11,232 bases of DNA, from contig JAJYSW010000098.1 of assembly GCA_021793335.1 (NCBI GenBank), positions 1-11,232 on the forward strand, given 5' to 3'. The translations under genes were made by a program, and so were the position numbers. Position 1 is the stretch's first letter. Each line of letters begins with the position of its first letter. Below are positions 7,758-11,232 of the stretch, piece by piece. This stretch comes from Actinomycetes bacterium (GTDB taxonomy: Bacteria > Actinomycetota > Actinomycetes > Mycobacteriales > Micromonosporaceae). The notes beneath the pieces were generated by a model. It made no database searches. It saw nothing but the letters and a program-made list of their open reading frames with translations, and was not told the origin of the DNA.

Positions 7758-8184
7758 CGATTCCCTCCATATGGCCGTCGAGCCGCATCAGGGCGTCCTC
7801 AAGATCGCTGTATTCGATGACCGTGACGTTGCGGCAGCCCGCCAGCATCGCCGAGAGCGATGCGTCCTCCGGCCGATGGAGTGCGATCACGGGAATCTGG
7901 TACACCGTGGCCATCGCGATCTCATAGCCGACGCCGAGGCTGGGTCGGGTCGTCTCGGCGACCACCAGATCGGAGCTCCGCAGCCATGCGAGATCGCGGT
8001 CGTGGATGAACTTATCGTCGAATTGCGTCTGACCGGCCAGCGACAGTGAATAGTCACCGACATGCTCGGTGAGCACCTCACCGGACTGTTTGAGCCTCGC
8101 GATTATCCTCTGATACAGATCCACGTCCTCGCGCCCGGCGCGAATAGATCCCGCGAAATAGTAAGTGCGTTTGAAGGGGGGCAT
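7750..8184 (-). CDS. DNPH1/Rcl-like nucleoside 5'-monophosphate N-glycosidase (nucleoside 2-deoxyribosyltransferase family)
   Basis: From ATG 8184 the protein has 144 residues and closely resembles the eukaryotic DNPH1/Rcl pattern. YYFAGSIRAGRED (8-20) forms the phosphate/sugar site with Tyr9, Ser13 and Arg15. HDRDLAWL supplies Asp64. PSLGVGYE (81-88) carries Ser82, Gly84 and the catalytic Glu88, and LSAML supplies Ser111 from the neighbouring subunit. Such enzymes hydrolyse (deoxy)nucleoside monophosphates to a free base and sugar phosphate; human DNPH1 acts on 5-hydroxymethyl-dUMP. Its stop overlaps the TS-like start by 8 bp, which pairs base modification with base release. The open frame reaches ATG 8256, but 8184 is preferred: GGAG at 8192-8195 lies seven bases upstream and the homologous region starts here. 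That GGAG can pair with CTCC next to the start codon (5-bp stem, 3-nt loop), so translation may be tuned. Confidence 0.88.
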   Translation of the reverse strand: MPPFKRTYYFAGSIRAGREDVDLYQRIIARLKQSGEVLTEHVGDYSLSLAGQTQFDDKFIHDRDLAWLRSSDLVVAETTRPSLGVGYEIAMATVYQIPVIALHRPEDASLSAMLAGCRNVTVIEYSDLEDALMRLDGHMEGIGG

Positions 8185-8273
8185 GGAGGTACTCCAAGCA
8201 GGTAATTTCCACGAATGTGGATCTGACGATTCAAGTCCACTCAGGTTGTAATTCATTCATGCACGCCGGATCC

Positions 8274-8302
8274 ATATTGCAGGAATGCTCGCTGTGCGTC
8301 AA
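8274..8302 (-). promoter_or_regulatory. candidate promoter of the minus-strand biosynthetic operon
   Basis: Read on the minus strand, TTGACG (8297-8302) is followed after exactly 17 bp by CAATAT (8274-8279). The -35 matches five of six sigma-70-type consensus bases, and the -10 keeps the key A2, A5 and T6. Transcription would start near 8267, giving a leader of about 83 nt to the ATG at 8184. That is consistent with preferring 8184 over the ATG at 8256, which would have almost no leader and no ribosome site. Confidence 0.55.
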
Positions 8303-8611
8303 CCCGCCATCACAGTGATGAAAATCACGATAAATTGCGGCTTCCGTCCGGATTCAGTGACCATTGCGACCCGGGAGACACAGCGCGAAAACCGGTTATC
8401 CCTGTGAAAAGAATCGTCTTGAAAAACTGTGAAACACGGTTCCCAACAAGCCTGGAGTGAATTGTCTTTCGCAGCCTTCCAAACCGCCTCACACGATTCT
8501 GGAGCGAATTCCCCGGCATACTGCCGACGCCCAGCGGCGCCGAAGCAGCGAGCCACCCGAGCAAGTGTCTAGAATATTCATATTGAAATGATTCATACGA
8601 AAGAACCGAAA
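8303..8611. other. lower-GC divergent intergenic region without a convincing gene
   Basis: About 310 bp between the operon promoter and the next plus-strand promoter element are visibly richer in A and T than the rest of the window. Two minus-strand open frames here (8299-8556 and 8325-8639) lack ribosome sites, coding-like GC3 and recognisable motifs. A small hairpin, GTGAT-GAAA-ATCAC (8315-8328), lies just upstream of the operon -35 and could be an operator. I see no other structure. Confidence 0.5.
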
Positions 8612-8617
8612 TATAAT
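8612..8617 (+). promoter_or_regulatory. candidate -10 element for the DUF1905-like gene
   Basis: A perfect TATAAT faces the small gene starting at 8696 and would place transcription start near 8624. No good -35 sits 16-18 bp upstream; TTGAAA (8583-8588) is 23 bp away, too far for standard spacing. It could be a chance match in AT-rich DNA. Confidence 0.35.
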
Positions 8618-8695
8618 ACTGAGCGTCAATTATCCGCAATTACAGGCGTCAGTCTCCTCCACAGCCCGAAGCCCGCGGCATGCGACACTGCCCCG

Positions 8696-8995
8696 GTGAT
8701 CCTCGACTTCGAGTCAGAATTGAGACCATGGCAGGCGCGGCGCTCCGACACGTGGCTGTTCGTCACGCTCCCCTCGGACCTCTCCGAGGAGATCCGCGAG
8801 CTGACCCGAGGCGGACCCCGACGAGGATTCAGGTCGGTGCGGGTCCGGGCGACCGTGGGCGGCACCGCCTGGTCGACCTCGATCTTCCCGAGGAAGGGCC
8901 GCTACACCCTGTCCATCAAGCGGGAGATCCGCGAAGCCCTGGGCCTTGAGGCGGGCGCCCCCGTGGCGGGCACCGTCGAACTGCTGGACCTGTGA
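8696..8995 (+). CDS. DUF1905 domain protein
   Basis: This small protein of 99 residues from GTG 8696 carries the DUF1905 pattern. It opens with VILDFESELRPWQ, then TWLFVTLPSDLSEEI, a Gly/Arg-rich turn, VRVRATVGGTAWSTSIFPRKGRYTLSIK and a C-terminal EALGLEAGAPVAGTVELLDL. Family members are about 90-100 residues, form a small beta-rich fold, and sometimes sit beside YdeI/OmdA-type proteins linked to antimicrobial tolerance. Their biochemical role is not established. The frame is open back to ATG 8588, but those 36 extra residues fall in the AT-rich leader and do not look like the domain. No clear ribosome site precedes 8696. The gene converges on the minus-strand hydrolase with only 14 bp between stops. 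Confidence 0.8.
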   Translation: MILDFESELRPWQARRSDTWLFVTLPSDLSEEIRELTRGGPRRGFRSVRVRATVGGTAWSTSIFPRKGRYTLSIKREIREALGLEAGAPVAGTVELLDL

Positions 8996-9009
8996 CAGTG
9001 GCCCCCGCG

Positions 9010-9828
9010 CTACTCCAGACCGCCGGCCTTTTCGACGCGATCCAGCCACTCGTTCAGGAGCGCCTCGACCAATGACGGCTGCTCGAACTGGACGTTGTGG
9101 CCGCCGCGGTCGATGACGGCGAACGTCGCCCTCGGATAGTGGGGCAGCAGCGGGTACACGTCGGCGTAGCCGGTCGCCCAGTCCTGCCTGCCGGTGATGA
9201 TCAAGGAGGGCCGCTCGTACGGTCCCCGGGACTCGGGCTCCTCGCTCAGCGTCCAACGGCGCCGGATGCGGGCGAGCGACTCGAAATCCGCCAGGGCCAG
9301 GCCGGGCGCGACCTCCTCGCGGAAACGCCGCAGCGTCTCGGCGGACTGGACGACCGCGAGCGAACCGAACGCGGCCGCCTCCTCCTCATCGAGGCCCGCC
9401 ATGAGTTCCGGGTCGGCGCCGACGACCGATCGCTCGGGCAGGGTCCTGTCCCGGGCCTCGACATGCAACCCGATCGGGCACACCAGTGCCAGGCCCCTCA
9501 CCTGTTCGGGCCGTCGATTGGCGAGCGCCCGCGCCAGGTAGCCCCCGTACGACTCGCCCACCACGAGGAACGGCCGCTCGCCGATCCGGTGCTTGATGAA
9601 CTCCTCCAGCGCGGCCAGGACGTCGTCCGAGGAGGCGACCGTCTCGGGTGCGGGAGTGCGGCCCATGCCCGGCAGGTCCGGATAGAGCCGGCGCCACCCG
9701 GGACGGCGATCGAACAGCGGTTCGAGGAAGCCGGTCATGATCCGGTGGTCGGGGGACCAGCCGTGGACGGTGAGGACCGGGACACCGGCCCCGCGCTCGA
9801 CGAAATGCAGTGACCGAGCCGAGTTCAT
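9010..9828 (-). CDS. alpha/beta-fold hydrolase (second, unrelated to the 773-1678 gene)
   Basis: From ATG 9828 the protein has 272 residues. VLTVHGW (18-24) gives the oxyanion-hole HGW and YPDLPGMGRT follows. GESYGG provides nucleophile Ser93 in a classic GxSxG, ITGRQDW gives Asp216, and DRGGHNVQFE gives His244. LEEFIKHRIGERPFLVVGESYGG and the RPEQVRGLALVCP strand are typical of the alpha/beta hydrolase 1 family, which includes proline iminopeptidase-like and ester hydrolases. The start is uncertain: the frame is open to a GTG at 9912 and has an ATG at 9846, none with a clear ribosome site. ATG 9828 is chosen because homologous sequence begins right after it and the local AT-rich TATGAA could be a -10 just upstream. 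The gene stands alone on its strand. Its substrate is unknown. Confidence 0.88.
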   Translation of the reverse strand: MNSARSLHFVERGAGVPVLTVHGWSPDHRIMTGFLEPLFDRRPGWRRLYPDLPGMGRTPAPETVASSDDVLAALEEFIKHRIGERPFLVVGESYGGYLARALANRRPEQVRGLALVCPIGLHVEARDRTLPERSVVGADPELMAGLDEEEAAAFGSLAVVQSAETLRRFREEVAPGLALADFESLARIRRRWTLSEEPESRGPYERPSLIITGRQDWATGYADVYPLLPHYPRATFAVIDRGGHNVQFEQPSLVEALLNEWLDRVEKAGGLE

Positions 9829-10145
9829 TGACACGGAACATTTCATATCACAACGGCCCGAACGATTCCGGTCGCGCCGCGAGCGCCCGCGCCTATCGCC
9901 GCCGAGTCTCACCGGGAGGCTCGGCCCTCGGCGCGGACGCCTGCCGGGCCGAGGACCGCCGTTCGAGCGAAACCACGTCCGCTCTCCTCAAACGATCAAC
10001 GGTCGCTCATCGGAGCGAGTCGCACCGCCGGGGCGGCTTCGGGCGTCCCGGCGCCGAAACGATCCTGCCCGTCTCGGGGTGCGAGTAGACCGTGCGGACT
10101 TGAGGGCGCGCCCGCGGGGCCGCGGGCGCCGCCGACACACCGGAG
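9829..10145. other. GC-rich intergenic region with several stem-loops
   Basis: About 317 bp between two minus-strand genes hold no gene with coding-like features; open frames on both strands give Arg/Pro/Ser-rich low-complexity translations. Visible stems are 9920-9927 with 9946-9953 (8 bp, and the loop contains a further 4-bp GGCG/CGCC stem), 9902-9906 with 9920-9924 (5 bp, exclusive of the first), 10003-10008 with 10013-10018 (6 bp), and the terminator at 10108-10129. Confidence 0.5.
10108..10129 (-). terminator. hairpin terminator after the SDR gene
   Basis: Positions 10108-10116 pair with 10121-10129 in a 9-bp all-GC stem with a 4-nt loop (GGGC). It lies 16 bp past the SDR stop in the direction of minus-strand transcription. 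There is no T-tract, as is usual in high-GC actinomycetes. Confidence 0.65.
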
Positions 10146-10865
10146 TCAGCGCGCCGTTCCGGCCGGGTTCAATTCCGGGTAGACGATGCCCGGATCGGCG
10201 TGCAAGATCGCCTTGGCATCCACTGTGGCCTTATCGGCCAGGACCTCCAGAGCGCCGGACTCGATGCCGTCGAGCCCGGTCCGAACGACATCCGCCGGAT
10301 TGCTCTTCTCCGCCTCGATACCGGCGAGCATATCGGTGTCGACCCCGGCGACGTGCAAACCGACCACCTGCGTCCCCTGCGGCGCGAGTTCGAGCCGGGC
10401 ACCGTTGGTGAGACTCCACGAGGCGGCCTTGGCCGCGGAGTAGGCGTGCGAGACCCCGGCCGAGCGCCACGAGAGCGCCGACAGCATGTTGAGCATCGCC
10501 CCACCGCCGTTCGCCCCCAGCACCGGCGCGAAGGCTCGGACCATGCGCAAGGTGCCGAAGAAGTTGGTCTCCATCTCCCGTCGGATCGCGGCCTCGGAGC
10601 CGTCGATGAGGTTTTCGAACGTCACGATCCCCGCGTTGTTGATGAGGAGGGTCGCGTCGGAGGCGGTCTTCGCGGCCGCCGCGACCGACACCGGGTCGGT
10701 GATGTCGAGTTGTACGGCCTCGGCGCCGGGAAGGTCGACCGATTCGATGCGGCGCGCCCCGGCATAGACCTTGGCCGCACCGCGTTCTAGAAGTTGCTGC
10801 GCGAAATGGCGGCCCATGCCGCGGTTGGCGCCGGTGACGAATGCGATTGATCCTTGGATTTCCAT
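10146..10865 (-). CDS. short-chain dehydrogenase/reductase (SDR)
   Basis: This 239-residue protein is a classical SDR with an NAD(P)-binding Rossmann fold. The cofactor motif reads TGANRGMG (11-18), with LDITD at 53-57. NNAG lies at 76-79. The catalytic tetrad is Asn101, Ser129, Tyr142 and Lys146, the last two in YSAAK. Length and motifs are intact, so it should be an active NAD(P)-dependent oxidoreductase acting on an alcohol or carbonyl. The Arg pair after GARR (37-39) hints at NADPH preference. The ATG at 10865 has only a weak upstream ribosome site. It is divergent from a MerR-type regulator with 86 bp between starts, a common arrangement in which the regulator controls the reductase. The substrate is unknown. 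Confidence 0.95.
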   Translation of the reverse strand: MEIQGSIAFVTGANRGMGRHFAQQLLERGAAKVYAGARRIESVDLPGAEAVQLDITDPVSVAAAAKTASDATLLINNAGIVTFENLIDGSEAAIRREMETNFFGTLRMVRAFAPVLGANGGGAMLNMLSALSWRSAGVSHAYSAAKAASWSLTNGARLELAPQGTQVVGLHVAGVDTDMLAGIEAEKSNPADVVRTGLDGIESGALEVLADKATVDAKAILHADPGIVYPELNPAGTAR

Positions 10866-10910
10866 GTGCTCGACGCTATGACCTCACGTCGGCGTCAGGA
10901 GCAAGCAATA

Positions 10911-10921
10911 GTGTCGGACAC
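10911..10921. promoter_or_regulatory. palindrome in the SDR/MerR divergent intergenic region, candidate operator
   Basis: GTGTC-G-GACAC is an 11-bp perfect inverted repeat with one central base, located 31 bp before the MerR start and 46 bp from the SDR start. MerR regulators bind dyads inside divergent promoters, so this is a reasonable operator candidate. I cannot place convincing -35 and -10 elements around it. Confidence 0.4.
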
Positions 10922-10951
10922 CACACTGATCGAGGACTTGGGAGGATGCAG

Positions 10952-11232
10952 ATGCGCATCGGAGAACTGGCCGAGGCAACGGGCGCGACCGTGCGCGCCA
11001 TCAGGTACTACGAAGAACAGGGGCTCCTTCGGCCCGAGCGGACCGCGGGCGGCCGGCGGGTCTACACACAGGACGCGGTCGACCAGGTCCTCTGGATTCG
11101 GATGTTGCTCCGGAACGGTTTCCCCAGCAGGGCGATCGCGAAGCTCCGCCGGTGCAGCAGCGCCGAGGAGGTCACTCCTGAACAGAGGACCGTCATCTAT
11201 GAGGAGCACGCTCGCATCGAGGCCGAGTACCG
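10952..11232 (+). CDS. MerR family transcriptional regulator, 3'-truncated
   Basis: The first 93 residues are visible before the window ends. They begin MRIGELAEATGATVRAIRYY and continue EEQGLLRPERTAGGRRVY (21-38), the standard MerR winged helix-turn-helix with the RYYE recognition region. A helical stretch FPSRAIAKLRRC follows, which begins the dimerisation coiled coil. The effector domain is cut off. GGAGG at 10941-10945 suits the ATG at 10952 (six-base spacing) better than the in-frame ATG at 10946, which directly abuts it. MerR proteins untwist promoters with long spacers, often their own divergent region, so the SDR gene is the likely target. One Cys is visible (in LRRCSS), but metal or redox sensing cannot be judged without the C-terminus. 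Confidence 0.92.
   Translation, partial: MRIGELAEATGATVRAIRYYEEQGLLRPERTAGGRRVYTQDAVDQVLWIRMLLRNGFPSRAIAKLRRCSSAEEVTPEQRTVIYEEHARIEAEY

Noticed and set aside
8299..8639. Two small minus-strand open frames in the AT-rich intergenic region
   Set aside because: Neither has a ribosome site, recognisable motif or high-GC codon pattern; they overlap the candidate promoters.
9737..10411. 224-residue plus-strand open frame spanning the gap between hydrolase and SDR
   Set aside because: Its translation is Arg/Pro/Ser-rich low complexity, it overlaps both flanking genes antisense, and it has no ribosome site.

Overview
The window is GC-rich, densely packed DNA with GTG and ATG starts, GGAGG-type ribosome binding sites and 4-8 bp gene overlaps, as expected of an actinomycete (high-GC Gram-positive). 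I cannot name the genus from sequence alone. No rRNA, tRNA, CRISPR array or insertion sequence is visible.

Layout. Positions 1-626 hold the C-terminal nucleotide-binding domain of an ABC exporter that begins outside the window. Then come two plus-strand genes, an alpha/beta hydrolase (773-1678) and an aldo/keto reductase (1739-2713), closed by a strong hairpin terminator (2734-2760). From 8184 back to 2846 runs a minus-strand operon of five genes. In transcription order these are a DNPH1/Rcl-like nucleotide N-glycosidase (8184-7750), a thymidylate synthase/nucleotide hydroxymethylase-like enzyme (7757-6652, interrupted by one frameshift at a C-run), an MFS exporter (6621-5380), and two different ATP-grasp ligases (5331-4096 and 4099-2846). 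A plausible promoter for this operon sits at 8274-8302. A lower-GC intergenic stretch (about 8200-8680) separates it from a small DUF1905-like gene (8696-8995, plus). That gene converges on another alpha/beta hydrolase (9828-9010, minus). A GC-rich untranslated stretch follows, then an SDR oxidoreductase (10865-10146, minus), divergent from a MerR-family regulator (10952 onward, plus) cut by the window end.

How the genes may work together. The minus-strand operon looks like a small uncharacterised biosynthetic locus. The TS-like enzyme would modify C5 of a pyrimidine nucleotide. The DNPH1-like hydrolase would cut the N-glycosidic bond to free the modified base. The two ATP-grasp enzymes would form amide or ester bonds to carboxylates such as amino acids, and the MFS protein would export the product. 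The logic resembles the MilA/MilB (mildiomycin) and BcmA/BcmB (bacimethrin) pairs, but the ATP-grasp pair makes the combination different. The product is inferred, not shown. The flanking hydrolases, AKR, DUF1905 and SDR/MerR genes look like ordinary accessory metabolism, and nothing in the sequence ties them firmly to the operon.
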